Assembly (NCBI GenBank): GCA_015178975.1
Contig: WHVD01000007.1
Span: forward strand, 992,001 to 1,056,000
Length of the DNA stretch: 64,000 nucleotides
Source: Hysterangium stoloniferum
Taxonomy: Eukaryota; Basidiomycota; Agaricomycetes; Hysterangiales; Hysterangiaceae
Direction of reading: 5' to 3'
The position numbers and the translations under genes are program-made. The notes under the pieces are model-generated. The model saw only the letters and a list, made by a program, of their open reading frames with translations. It searched no databases and was not told where the DNA came from. This document shows, piece by piece, positions 47,215 through 58,465 of the stretch. How positions within the stretch are numbered: the stretch's first letter is position 1; each line of letters opens with the position of its first letter.

Positions 47215-49162
47215 CTATCCTTCCTCCTGGTTCGGATTGTGTATTGGTGTTATCCAAGAGAAATTGGGCTGGCGCAATGGATGAAACAAGAGATAGGCAT
47301 GCCAATCATGGTCCTCCAACACTGATCTGCCGTTTGAATTAAATGTTACGCACACACCAGTGAAAGGTGTGGCGATGACACAAAGGAAGGAATGGGCCGC
47401 GACAGTTACGCGTAAAAGGTAGCGACCGAGGTATTGATCGTTGATTGAACCCCGCATTGCATCACAATGTGGAAGAAGGCGAGAGAGAATGGGGATGATA
47501 TTGAGGCTGCGCACTGTGGTACACGCGGATTCGATGCCGGAAGATCCAGCTATCAGCTTCAGGGTGATTTCGATTATGCTCTCTTCTGACAAGAGGAACC
47601 ACGAATTTGGACCCGTGTGTCTCAGAATCAGACTGATCGGATATATTCATGGGTGGATATGAGAACATACCTTAGTTGTGGTTCAATGAGCGAGGAAACC
47701 ACATTCAGCTTATGGATATGATCCGTGCGAAGCGTGCTGTCGTGGAAGAAGGTTTCTAGGGCCCTGGTATTACGCGACAGTGAATTTAACGTGCTGCCAT
47801 CGATATAAAGTGTCAAGGACGCTATAAGGAGGTTTGCGTCGACCACTATAATCTTCAATACATCTCCAGCAATATCTCGAAACCAGGCATCTTGGTGCAT
47901 GCAACACACCAGAAGGTGTACAGGAGATCCAAACAAGGAACGTCGATGTGAGTGATTTTGTCTATTGTGGGTTTGGTGGGCCAGATGAAATGATGTGATA
48001 TCGCGACGCACGGTTGTACCCAGAATTCAAAGCAATGTCTAATCGCAGTGAGCTCCTCTGCAGACAGTTGACGCACGTGGCAAGTTTGTTCCACGATATG
48101 CCCAAGGTCGGTGAGGAGGTACTTGAATGGCATGGGAATGATAAATATCCGGCGATTAGTAGAATGAATGCCGACGCAACCTCATTCAGGTTGGTGTGTA
48201 GCGGTGATTTGATGACCGCATTGTAAAGCGAAGACGTAATTGCAGTTGATGTCCGATCTCGATCGTGCCATCGAGCGCCGGGACACCAGTAGAATGCCGA
48301 ACTCAACGATGCCAGAAGATTGGCGTGACCCTCGTTCCTCCGCTGTATAACGCTTGAATACCAGAACTCCTGTAAGACCACCCCCGCCTGTTCTCGAATT
48401 CGACGCGGGTAAGTGGGTCTATAATGGTGAGTATTTTGAATGTATTCAATGATTGGCGATAAAGTATCCCCACCTCATTAAGTCGATGTCTCCTGAATAA
48501 CTATTCCCAGTCTTGGAGGAGTGAGATCCTTGCGTATTAAGTTTTTAAAGGTCCTGTCGCCTCCGTACACCATTCGCTTGTATATCATCAACTTTCCCAT
48601 CAGTGCAGCGTCTTTGCGTGGTGAAGCACAGTCCGCCCGACCCTTTCCAAACCGACTCCACAGTAATACCCGGGGCTAATTTCCAGACTTGAAGATGAGC
48701 TATCTGGCGATGAGACGACTCCCCAGTCTATGGCACGCCTACGATATGGGCTGATTTTGGATGTGGCGTTGGTGGAGCTCCCTCGAATCTGAATATTATT
48801 CGGTGGGCCATGGCAATTTCGCTCTCGTTGGAACTGAAAAAATCCGGTATGTTAACAGTCACCAAAAAATCCATGTTTCGTTTGCGCACCCATTCCTCCA
48901 CACCAACTTCCACGTCTTCTTCCGACAGTGCTATGTGCTGGTCGTCACCATGTGCTTGGCAACATAAATAGTGCCCATGTTCGATCCAGCTACATCGCTC
49001 TCGAAGCTTTATCCGGGATCTTTCCCTCGTTACCGTGTCATCGATCTCCTGTCGTTCCATCCTCAATACAGCCGGGGAAACCAAGGGTTGTAGCCAGTCA
49101 ACCTCTTGGAGGAGGGATAGGACATCCTGCCCACTCGGAGCTATCTCGTTGGAAGTTGACAT
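47215..49162 (-). pseudogene. Main-family copy 15 (short-exon-1 subfamily), frameshifted
   Basis: Exon 1 (48890-49162, 91 codons) is open, and it defines the shorter N-terminal form (LRMERQEIDDT). Intron 1 is canonical. Exon 2 has two 1-nt deletions ('aagacgctgcac' and 'gagacatcgac'), the first leading to TGA. Exon 3 shifts frame near 48120. Exons 4 and 5 are open. Intron 4 is only 38 nt because of an internal deletion. The C-terminus reads past the usual stop into a PNFSWITPIHNPNQEEG tail. Confidence 0.8.
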
Positions 49163-49666
49163 TGGTGGGTAGAAGTGGGACTCGTACAGAGAGGGAATGC
49201 TGCGCTTTTAAAGCTGCAGTTAGTCCGAGAGTCGATTTCCAGGCATAGCATTGTGGCCATGCTCCTCAGGATACACACCGTTCAATCCTTTCTTTGTAAC
49301 CAACTTGAAGTCCCACTTATCCTTCTTAAATAATACAGCCAGAATATTCTCAAGTTACCTTACCATCTTTACACATATTCCTCCCACTTCGTCAGATCAT
49401 CTCCCGCAGAAAACACACATACATGGCAGCTGAGAATAAATTGACGGGCCGTCACCGCGCATTGTGCTACCTTCCGAGTTCTTGAGGGCTAGATTTCTGG
49501 GCAATCCAGCTTTCCCCCCAGAAGTGACATCTCCACGGATAGAATATGTCAGTGCGGTGAATGCTATTCATGGTAGTGCTTATTAGGTATTGCGCTTTCG
49601 ACTGCGGCTATATCTAACGGAAATCTGCGCTTCGTGTTCAATTCTTTCATAATGGCAACGAGCAAT

Positions 49667-49983
49667 TATTAAAATAAACTGCAAGCCTGGGGAGCAAGTT
49701 GAATGACACTCTATGTAGGGCAGAAAATGCGACTTAGGTAGAGCGGTGTAGAAATAAACCGATGCTATAACTAGGCTTCCAGTTGAGGTTTCTACTCCTC
49801 AACTGGGGCTAACTATATACTATATTATGGTTAGTGCATGGGTCTGTGCTCAGTCACAAGGAACTCGGAACTACATCACTAAACTAATAATACTATCACG
49901 GAAGTCCATGAACCGGTGATAATTAAGCAGTCACAAGACAAGGTATGAGGTCATACTACTAGATCATACCTCATATTCCAACA
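49667..49983 (-). mobile_element. Solo LTR with perfect target duplication
   Basis: 317 bp flanked by GCAAT at 49662-49666 and 49984-49988. Antisense it starts TGTTGGAATATGAGG. Shares the stem-loop and 'gcacagacc' segment with the LTRs at 6594, 37750 and 44983. Confidence 0.85.
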
Positions 49984-50124
49984 GCAATCCATTACAACAA
50001 TTCACTACTGATGCTAATGGGTGAATATCCTTCTTTGTGGCGACTCTGTCAGGTTTTTATCAACACATTGTGTGTGTAATCAATATTCAGCGACTATTAC
50101 TTACACGCTAGTCTTATTATTATC

Positions 50125-50455
50125 TGTTGAGTAGGAAACAAGAATTCGAAAGGATAGAGTCTATTTGCGAAGCTCAGTGAGTGAGTGAGTAAACGTTCAC
50201 TGAGGTATATGGTGAAATATCGCGACTTTTTATTTACTTTCTAATTATTTTAGGAGAGTTATTAGGGGAGTAAAAAGGGGGAAATTTTGATGCTCGAATT
50301 TTCTAGTCAATTGCATCATAAAGGAGAAATTCGGAATTATGAGTTACCCTCCCCCTTAACGGCTCTTCGATATACATATGCGCATATATGCGCATATACT
50401 CGTCATTATAGGTTCAATTCCGATTTCGGTTTATGTGAAGACTTGATTACTAACA
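50125..50455 (+). mobile_element. Solo LTR, different family, perfect target duplication
   Basis: 331 bp, TGTTGAGTAGG...GATTACTAACA, flanked by TTATC at 50120-50124 and 50456-50460. Removing it restores 'cttattattatcctgacc' as at 2335-2355. Contains a palindromic 'catatgcgcatatatgcgcatat' stretch. Confidence 0.85.
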
Positions 50456-50560
50456 TTATCCTGACCTTCTAAGTGAACTAATTTGCTCCAGGATCACCTT
50501 CTGTATAAATCATTTGTCTATTTGGCTCGACAATGTCAAGGCAGATGAAACATTGTGAAC

Positions 50561-51030
50561 CACTATAGCTTGATCTCTTGGAGACGGAGCTCTCCGGGTT
50601 TGTAAAGATTCACCATACTCTATATTCTTTACATGCCCTTTTACTGCCACCTTGTCCGCCCCTTTGAAGCTGATCCCTTCATTGTCCCCGGTGACGTCAC
50701 AAAGGTTGTTGTAGTAATCTTTATTTCCTACCACTATAGTTATTTCCTATCATATCCGGGGGTGTTATTCCAGTTGACCCATTCACCTTCACTTGTTTTC
50801 ATGATTCTTGTGTTCAGACTGAATTAGTGCTGTGAATCTGTATCAACGTCTAAGCTCACATCCGTTGGTCCGTGCTCGCTAGAACTGCATTTGGCATCCC
50901 TTGCAAACAGTATACTTGATGGGAGGGCCTGCAAGGATCATCGCTATTTTCTCAGAATTTCCATCTCAAAGCTATGTCATACTCTCCACAGCAGCATTTT
51001 GATTTCACTACACGCTCACTAATGCATACC
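50561..51030 (+). repeat. Distal upstream module (hydrophobic frame)
   Basis: Counterpart of 31550-31990. The open frame at 50633-50827 contains VTKVVVVIFISYHYSYFL and QLTHSPSLVF. It may be an old exon of a divergently transcribed gene. The matching frame near 4770 (-) is partly kept, but that near 6830 is broken. Confidence 0.3.
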
Positions 51031-51560
51031 GACATTGATACCGGTCAGATTCCATAATATATTTCTCTCTATTCGAACCCTGATCCCAATGCCAGAGCAC
51101 CTCGTTCCCACAGGATCCAACTCAAAAACAACACGACAATCACCAATATTGCACAGAAGGTTAAACGAGTGCCATGGAGAGCATCCACTACACTTACATA
51201 TTCTATACATGGAGATGTCACTTCTGACGGAAGACTGGATTCCGATGAAATCTACCGCTCAAGAACTCGGAAGGTGACGGCCTCTCAATTTATTCTCAGC
51301 TGTCATGTTGTTTTCTGCGAAACATGATCTGATGAAGTGTAAGGCATAAGTGTAAAATGGTAACGTAACGTGAGAGTATCCTGCCTGTATTATACAAGAG
51401 CAATTAGTGGGCCTGCAAGTTGGTTAAAAGGAAAGGATCAAATGGTGTGTATCCTGTAGAAGTGTGGCCACAATCCTAAGCCTGGAAGTCGACTCTCGGG
51501 ATAACTGCATCTACAAAGCGTGGCATTCCCTTCCGGAATGATTACAACTGCTACCTACCA
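51031..51560 (+). repeat. Upstream block of copy 16
   Basis: Joined back to back with the distal module of copy 15, so copies 15 and 16 are divergent. It retains 'catggagagcatccactac' and the proximal segment up to CTACCAATG. Confidence 0.5.
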
Positions 51561-52688
51561 ATGTCAACCTCCAATGAGATAACTCCGAGCGGAGAGGATA
51601 TCCTATCCCTTCTACAAGAGGCTGAGTGGCTACAACCCTTGGTTTTCCTGTCTGTATTGAGTTTGGAACGACAGCAGATCAATGACACGGGAATGGGGGA
51701 AAGATCCAGGATGAAGCTTTGGGAGTGATGTAGCTGTCTCGACCATCGGCACTGTTCATGTTACCGAGCAGCCCGGGGCGAAAGATCCAGGATGAAGGTT
51801 CGGGAGTGATGTAGCTGTCTCGACCATCGGCACTGTTCATGTTACCGAGTTGCCCGAGTAGCCAGTACCGACCAGCACATCCCACTGTCCGAAGAAGACA
51901 TCGAAGTTTGTGTGGAGGAATGGGTGCGTAAAAATAAATGCCCTTTTTATGTACACTGTTCACAGACAGGATGTTTTCAGTTCCAAGGCGAGACAAATTG
52001 GCACGACCCACCTAATAATATCAAGGGATGAGGGAGATCCACAACGCCACATGTATACTTAGTCCACCTCATACGCATGACATGGCCTGGGAAGCCGTCT
52101 CATCGCCGGATAGGTCATTGTCCAGTGTGGAAATTAGCCCTGGTATTTATGTGGAGTCTATTTGGAAACCGTTGGGATGAAAGTGCTTTACAGAGCAAAG
52201 AAAGCTTCGCTAATGACAAATTTGATGATATACGAATGAATGACGTGTGGACCACGGGCAGGCCACAATGTCGTTGACAGGTTTCTACTCATGTCTGTCA
52301 TGCCGCCACAACTGGGAATAATAGTTGAAGAAAGCGTTGATATAATGAGGTGGGGATCACCCAGCGTCAATCAGTGAATACAAGCAGAATCCTCATGTGT
52401 TTCTAGACCCACTTACCCGCCTTGAATTCAACAACAGCCGTCAGTGGCATTAGGGCAATTCTGGAATTCGAGTGATATGCAGTGGACGACCCAAGGTCAG
52501 CTTATGACATATTTGGCTTGGGCCTTCAATTGGTGTCCCGGCGCTCGATGGGCAGATAGAGATCGGACATTGACTGCAAACACGTCATCGCTTTAATTGA
52601 ATCATTGCCACACGCCAACTTGGATGAGGTCGCATCAACATTTATCACACAGATCGCACCACAGTTGTCATCCGATCATCAAACCTTG
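51561..52688 (+). pseudogene. Main-family copy 16, 5' part
   Basis: ATG at 51561. Exon 1 has TGA at 51726-51728 (codon 56) and a direct tandem duplication of 81 bp (51699-51779 repeated at 51780-51860). Exon 2 has TGA at 52029-52031. Both stops replace CGA codons. Exon 3 runs to 'catcaaaccttgg' at 52688, where a 5.4-kb insertion starts; the 3' part resumes at 58131. Confidence 0.8.
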
Positions 52689-52749
52689 GGCCATAGACTA
52701 TAAGTCATCTTAAGATTCTGTGTATTAACTGATGGAAATGGGTCAGTAT

Positions 52750-53300
52750 ATAGGGAGCTCACACAGATGTGATTCCTGAGATTCTTAGGGTAGATGCATA
52801 GGATGTAATACACAGATTATAGCAGTATTCACACAGAGGTGATTCTTAAGACTCTGGGTGTACATACACAAACCATGATATACAGACTATATGGGTACCC
52901 ACACTGAGGTGATTCTTAAGATTCTAGGTGTACATACACAAACTATGATATACAGACTATATGGGTACCCATACTGAGGTGATTCTTAAGATTCTGGGTG
53001 TACATACACAAACCGTGATATACAGACTATATGGGTACTCACACTGAGGTGATTCTTAAGATTCCTGGGGTAAATACCTCCTACATGCTATGCAGAAAAT
53101 GGATGTACTCACACAGCAAGTGATATACAGATTATAAGATAATTCACAAAGGTATGTAATTCTTGAGATTCTTAATGTACATACACAGAACATGATATAC
53201 AGATTATATGGGTGTCTACACTGAGGCGATTCTCAAGATTCCTAGGGTGAATCAAATACAGCTGATCTGGAGATATTTAGGCAAATACATAGAGTAAAGC
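52750..53300 (+). repeat. 70-bp tandem repeats
   Basis: At least four good 70-bp units (core 'gatatacagactatatggg' and 'actgaggtgattcttaagat') plus diverged ones towards both ends. A further unit separates the two G-rich arrays (53817-53910), so the repeat plus array was duplicated as a block. Confidence 0.85.
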
Positions 53301-53303
53301 CTT

Positions 53304-53816
53304 ATGGGAATTAGGGGATTGGGGGGATTGGGGGGATTAGGGGGATTAGGGGGATTAGGGGGATTAGGGGGATTAGAGGGATTAGGGAGATTAGGGGGAT
53401 TAGGGGGATTAGGGGGATTAGGAGAATTAAAGGGATTAGGGGGATTAGGGGGATTAGGGGGATTAGGGGGATTAGGAGGATTAGGGGGATTAGGGAGATT
53501 AGGGAGATTAGGGGGATTAGGGGGATTAGGGGGATTAGGAGGATTGGGGGGATTGGGGGGATTAGGAGGATTAGGAGGATTGGGGAGATTGGGGAGATTA
53601 GGGGGATTAGGAGGATTAAAAGGATTGGGGGGATTGGGGGGATTGGGAGGATTGGGGGATTGGGAGGATTGGGGGATTGGGGGGATTAGGGGGATTAGGA
53701 GGATTAGGGGGATTAGGGGGATTAGGGAGATTGGGGGGATTAGGGAGATTGGGAGGATTGGGGGGATTGGGAGGATTGGAAGGATTGGGAGGATTGGGGG
53801 GATTGGGAGAATTAGG
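53304..53816 (+). repeat. Telomere-like 9-bp array, TTAGGGGGA / TTGGGGGGA
   Basis: About 57 units. The G-rich strand is the + strand. The long frame encoding GLGGLGG repeats is a product of the 9-bp period and not evidence of a protein. Runs of five or six G make quadruplex folding plausible. Confidence 0.9.
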
Positions 53817-53910
53817 GGTGTCTACACTGAGGTGATTCTCATGATTCCTAAGGTAAATCAAATACAGCTTATCTGGAGATCTTTAAGCAAATACATAGAG
53901 TAAAGCCTTA

Positions 53911-54360
53911 TGGGAGTTTGGGGGATTGGGGAGATTGGGAAGATTGGGGGGATTGAGGGGATTGGGGGGGGATTGGGAGGATTGGAGGATTGGAGGGATT
54001 GGAGGGATTGGAGGGATTGGAGGGATTGGAGGGATTGGAGGATGGGAGGGATTGGAGGGATTGGAGGGATTGGAGGGATTGGAGGGATTGGAGGGATTGG
54101 AGGGATTGGAGGGATTGGAGGGATTGGAGGGATTGGAGAGATTGGAGGGATTGGAGAGATTGGAGAGATTGGAGAGATTGGAGAGATTGGAGAGATTGGA
54201 GGGATTGGAGGGATTGGAGGGATTGGAGGGATTGGAGGGATTGGAGGAATTGGGGGATTGGAGGGATTGGGGGGATTGGGAGGATTTGGGAGGTTGGAGA
54301 GACTGAGGAGATTTGGGGGATTGGGAGGATCAGAGAGATTGGAGGAATTGGAGAGAGTTG
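53911..54360 (+). repeat. Second 9-bp array, GGAGGGATT units
   Basis: Continues the first array after a 95-bp spacer, with GGAGGGATT the dominant unit. It blends into the inverted-repeat arm through 'ggagagagttgaggaata'. Confidence 0.9.
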
Positions 54361-57300
54361 AGGAATAATTCAACTCAATCCTAAACTTAAACCCTCTATC
54401 CAACTCCTTGATATATTTCCCTCCATCTTCCTCCCAATACTCCCATCCCAATGTCCCCAATCACTCTCACAATACCTCCAATATCTCTTCTAATGCCTTC
54501 CATCTCTCTCTCCATATACCTCTAATTCTCCTGCCAATACCTCCAATGACACTCCCAATACTCCCAACCTCTCTCCCAATACCCCCTGTGTATTCTCTCT
54601 GAGATTTATAGGGAGTTTCAAATAGGATCTTGTGAGGTATCAGCATTATCTCATAATGTTCTCTTAATTTTCTTTGAATTATTTAATATTCTTTCGAATT
54701 TTTATTGTATTTTTACTATTTTTATTGTGAAAAATAGGCTTTATTCCTTTTAACTTCGCATAAATAATAGCATATATGGACTCATATTATGCTATTATTA
54801 CTTAGTTAATTTATTATAATTTTTAACTAATTATTTATATTTTATTTACTTAGTTATTACTGTCCGGCACATTACTTGCTTGTATGTGTGCATTCGGGCG
54901 TCACATGACTACAGTCACACGAGTGACTGTAACCCTAGTCACACGAGTGACTGTAACACTAGTCACGGGTGACTGTAACACTAGTCACGGGTGACTGTAA
55001 CACTAGTCACACAAGTGACTGTCACACAAGTCACGGTCCGGTATCGGGCTGTCACAAAGGTCACAAATGTGACTACCCGAGTCATTATTTGATCCCGCCG
55101 ACTCATCGTTTGCTTCCATCCCCAGGACCGCGGCCTTGAACCTTCATGTTCAAGTTAGAACCCTTGTCTCAGAGAGGGGAATCATGTGATAAATACAGGG
55201 TAAATAATGAGTAGAATATGAGGTCATTATGATCTAATTGGTGACCTCATAAACTAAATAATTAGCTAATCATTTAGTTATCAAAATGTATATAAGGAGG
55301 GCCAACTTTCCAATAAAATCATCTTATCACACACATATTTTACAGTACAGCACAGAAGCTTACCTCATCATCCTAAGGACAATAATAGCCTTAGTCTGAT
55401 ACACTAACTGCAAGCACCTACACTTGCAGCATCTTGAATCTTTGTCAGCAACTCTTGGACTTAGCTAATCATCTAAGTTCCTCAGCCTCACAGCTACCCT
55501 TTAGGCTTATTAATTAGATAATAAACCTAATAAGTATCTAAGTATCCTTACTGAAATCCCTGCCAATACTAGATTATTCAAGGCCCAGCCCTAAGTTTAT
55601 TGAATTAATCAAGTACAAGCACTCAGATAATCCAATACATATTATTTTCTCTATTAATAAATTATTTAACACCTTGTTAAATAACTATTAATAGGTACAA
55701 ATAAGCATACAAGAATCCGAAGCTCTTATATCAAGTCTCTGCCAAGTTACTGCGCATATATTCAGCTTCCAGCCCCTATTCTCAAGGAATAGTTCTTTTA
55801 TTTGCTAAAAGAGTCATACACAGTTCTATTGAACCTTTCAATAATCAAAATAAGCATTGATTTGAGTTGTTTAAGCTTCATAGCGCAGCTCATTAATCTA
55901 TCAGTATTTAAATTACTGGACCTTTGCTTGTTTTGTTGTTGAAGCTCTGTGACACTATAGCATATATTGAGCTATCTAAGAGAATCCCCTGAATACATTA
56001 CAGGTCTCATTATTTTTCTCTATAACAAATAGCATTACTACCAATTAAAAATTAGTATGCTAATGTAACAAATAGACTAAGTTGTGAATAATGTACCGTA
56101 GTCCACATGATGGGGAAAATTGACTGAGGTACATATGAAAGATTAAAAGGGGGTAATCATAGGAAAAAAAAACAATTGAAGTACAGATTAAGTGGTGGTA
56201 AGATGTGGAATAAAGGAAGATTGATAAATGATGTGATACATGATCAAGGGTTTTCTTATTATTCTCAGGGACACTCCAACTCCACCACTCTCTCAGGTAC
56301 ATTAAAATCTCAGTTCACAACAAGTTCACATGTGGCTGCACAAAAGCTGTGGTTTTTTCTCTCTCAGTACTCAATCTATTAGCCGTTTGCATCTCCTGCA
56401 GATATTAGTTCTACACTGTTCAACTGGTCTGGCTGTAGAACTACTACACCATTGAAACAGTTCTAAATAAATGAACATGTCATACAAGTAAGGAAGAAAT
56501 GTTATTCCACTGGAAACAAGGTTTGCCTTGCACTAACACTTTTTATATATTATCCTACTGCCACAAAGACTATAAGATCATGACTGGAATTCTGAATTAT
56601 TGTAATGGAGTATACCAGAAGTGCTCTATAAGCCAATGAAACATATATCAAGAGAAGGAAATATCATTCTAATAGTAATAGGAATTTATCTTACTACAAT
56701 AGTTTACATATATTCTACACAACTAAAGAGAATGGTGATAACCATTATAAGATTATGATACAGATCATCACAAAAATGATATTGTTTATAACAGAACCTT
56801 CTGCACATTCATTCCTCAGATAGCAATTATTCTAGCTGTTATGCAGTTGCTATTTGAGTCACATTGGTAGCAATTTTTAGTTTGGCTGTGCTTTGCCATG
56901 TTTCAACAGTGCAACAGTTGAATAGTGTAGGACTAATATCTGTTGCAAATAAAAACAGCTAATAGATTGAGTGATAAGGGGGAATAAACCACTACTTTAT
57001 GCAAACCACATGTAAAGTACATATACATTTGGAGAATAATGGAAAGAGAAGAATGATGAGAGTCTATTACCACCTCACAGTGTATGGTGTGTCACTACCT
57101 TATACATTCTGGGTATTCAAATATTGACTGCTTTTAGTGAAACTTCTAGATGTATATTGCATTTGATACTAAGGAGGACAATACAGAGGAACAGAACAGA
57201 TGTCACTAAGGATATTGAGTATACAGTGGGATACTATGAGCATAATAGAACAGATAGAATTATGTATGCAATTGGTGAAATGTAGATAGACATGATTACA

Positions 57301-57640
57301 CATTACAGCATTATTGATATGGAAGTATTGGGAGGAAATTAGAAGTCTGGGAGGAGATTGAGAGTGTTGGGAGGGAGGTTGGGAGTATTAGGAGGGAGGT
57401 TAGACATTGGAAAAGAGGTTGGAGGTCCTGGCAGCGAGAGATAGAAGGCATTAGAAGAGGTATTGAGGTATTGGAAGTTGATTGAATGGTTGGGAAGGCA
57501 TTAGAAGAGATATTGAAGGTATTGGGAGAGTGATTGAGGACATTGGGATGGGAGTATTGGGAGAGAGATGGAGGGAAATATATCAAGGAGTTGGACAGAG
57601 GAATTAGGTTTAGGATTGAGTTGAATTATTCCTCAACTCT
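54361..57640. repeat. Large imperfect inverted repeat enclosing 2.9 kb
   Basis: 'aggaataattcaactcaatc', 'ccttgatatatttccctcc' and 'cccatcccaatgtcc' on the left arm reappear inverted on the right arm at 57480-57640. The arms then degrade into 'cccaatactcccaac' repeats. Inside, 54900-55075 has GTCAC/GTGAC palindromic repeats, and 55190-55340 looks promoter- or LTR-like ('tgtatataaggagggcc'). From 55340 to 57300 I see no gene. Confidence 0.65.
54903..55075. repeat. Palindromic AGTCAC...GTGACT repeats
   Basis: About six units of 22-24 bp such as AGTCACACGAGTGACTGTAA, then 'gtcacaaaggtcacaaatgtgac'. The GTCAC/GTGAC motif recalls the 19-bp array at 32526 in a different element. Confidence 0.8.
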
Positions 57641-58130
57641 CTCCAATTCCTCTAATCTCTCTGATCCCTCTAATTCCCCTAATCCCCCCAATCCCCCCAA
57701 TCCCCCCAATCCCCCCAATCCCCCCAATCCCCCAATCCCCCAATCCCCCAATTCCCCTAATCCCCCCAATCCCCCCAATCCTCCCAATTCTTCCAATCTC
57801 CCTTCCCAACTCACTCCTAAGACTCAGTGAAATATATGAATCCCCCCAATCCCTCTAATCCCTCCAATCCCTCCAATCTCCCTAATCTCCCTAATCCCCC
57901 CAATTCCTCTAATCCCTCCAATCCCCCTAATCCCCCCAATTCCTCCAATCTTCCTAATCCCCCTAATCCCCCCTAATCCTCCCAATCCTCCCAATCCCCC
58001 TAATCCTCCCAATCCTCCCAATTCCCCCAATTCCCCTAATCCCCACATCCTCCCAATCCTCCCAATCCCCCCAACCCCTCCAATCCTCCCAATCCCCCAA
58101 CCCCCCAATCCCCCATCCCCCCAATTCTCC
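57641..58130 (-). repeat. Complementary C-rich 9-bp array
   Basis: CCCCCCAAT / CCCCTAAT units, the reverse complement of the arrays at 53304-54360. It ends directly against exon 3 of copy 16. Confidence 0.9.
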
Positions 58131-58465
58131 CAAAATATCTGCCATGTGGTCAGCTGTCTTTACAGGAGCTCACTGCGATCAGAGAGTACTTTTAATTTTG
58201 GTTACAACCGTGCATCGCACGATCATATATTATCACCATGTTCACGAAAACCATACCAGACAAAATCACCAGGGAGGATGCTTTGATGTGTATCTTATAC
58301 AGCCATTCGTGCATTGCATGTACGAAGAGGCGTGGATTCGAGATATTTCTGGTGATGTATTAAAGGCTCTGTGGGCTTCACAAATATACATATAGTGTCA
58401 TTGACACTTCATATCAATGAGGGGAGGTCACATTCACTGTGGTGTAATATCTGGGCCCTGTATAA
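58131..58465 (+). pseudogene. Main-family copy 16, 3' part (exon 3 end to exon 4)
   Basis: Resumes with 'atatctgccatgtggtcagctg', then intron 3 (donor now GTGCAT) and exon 4 (AWIRDISGDVLKAL), closest to copy 4, as is the 5' part. It ends inside exon 4 at 'atctgggccct', joined to an S module. Exon 5 is absent. Confidence 0.75.

Larger units (their letters stand above)
49163..50560 (-). repeat. Upstream block of copy 15, carrying two solo LTRs
   Basis: Family block in reverse. Both LTRs sit in it with intact target duplications, and removing them gives a sequence collinear with 1700-2500. This is a good insertion chronometer within the block. Confidence 0.55.
52689..58130. mobile_element. 5.4-kb insertion in exon 3 of copy 16, repeat-rich
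   Basis: The host gene is collinear on both sides apart from about 28 missing bp. The order is 70-bp repeats, a (TTAGGGGGA)-type array, a second such array, an inverted-repeat arm (about 54300-54530), 2.9 kb of AT-rich DNA, the opposite arm (about 57480-57690) and a complementary C-rich array. No frame over 100 codons outside the arrays, no transposase motif and no clear target duplication (the ends could be TTGGG/CCCAA). The class is undetermined. Confidence 0.55.

Noticed and set aside
53304-54368. Long frames encoding GLGGLGG, GGIGGIG and related Gly-rich repeats
   Set aside because: They arise because the 9-bp repeat keeps every frame open in G-rich DNA; the complement is open as Pro/Asn repeats too. 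No start context, introns or non-repeat coding parts.
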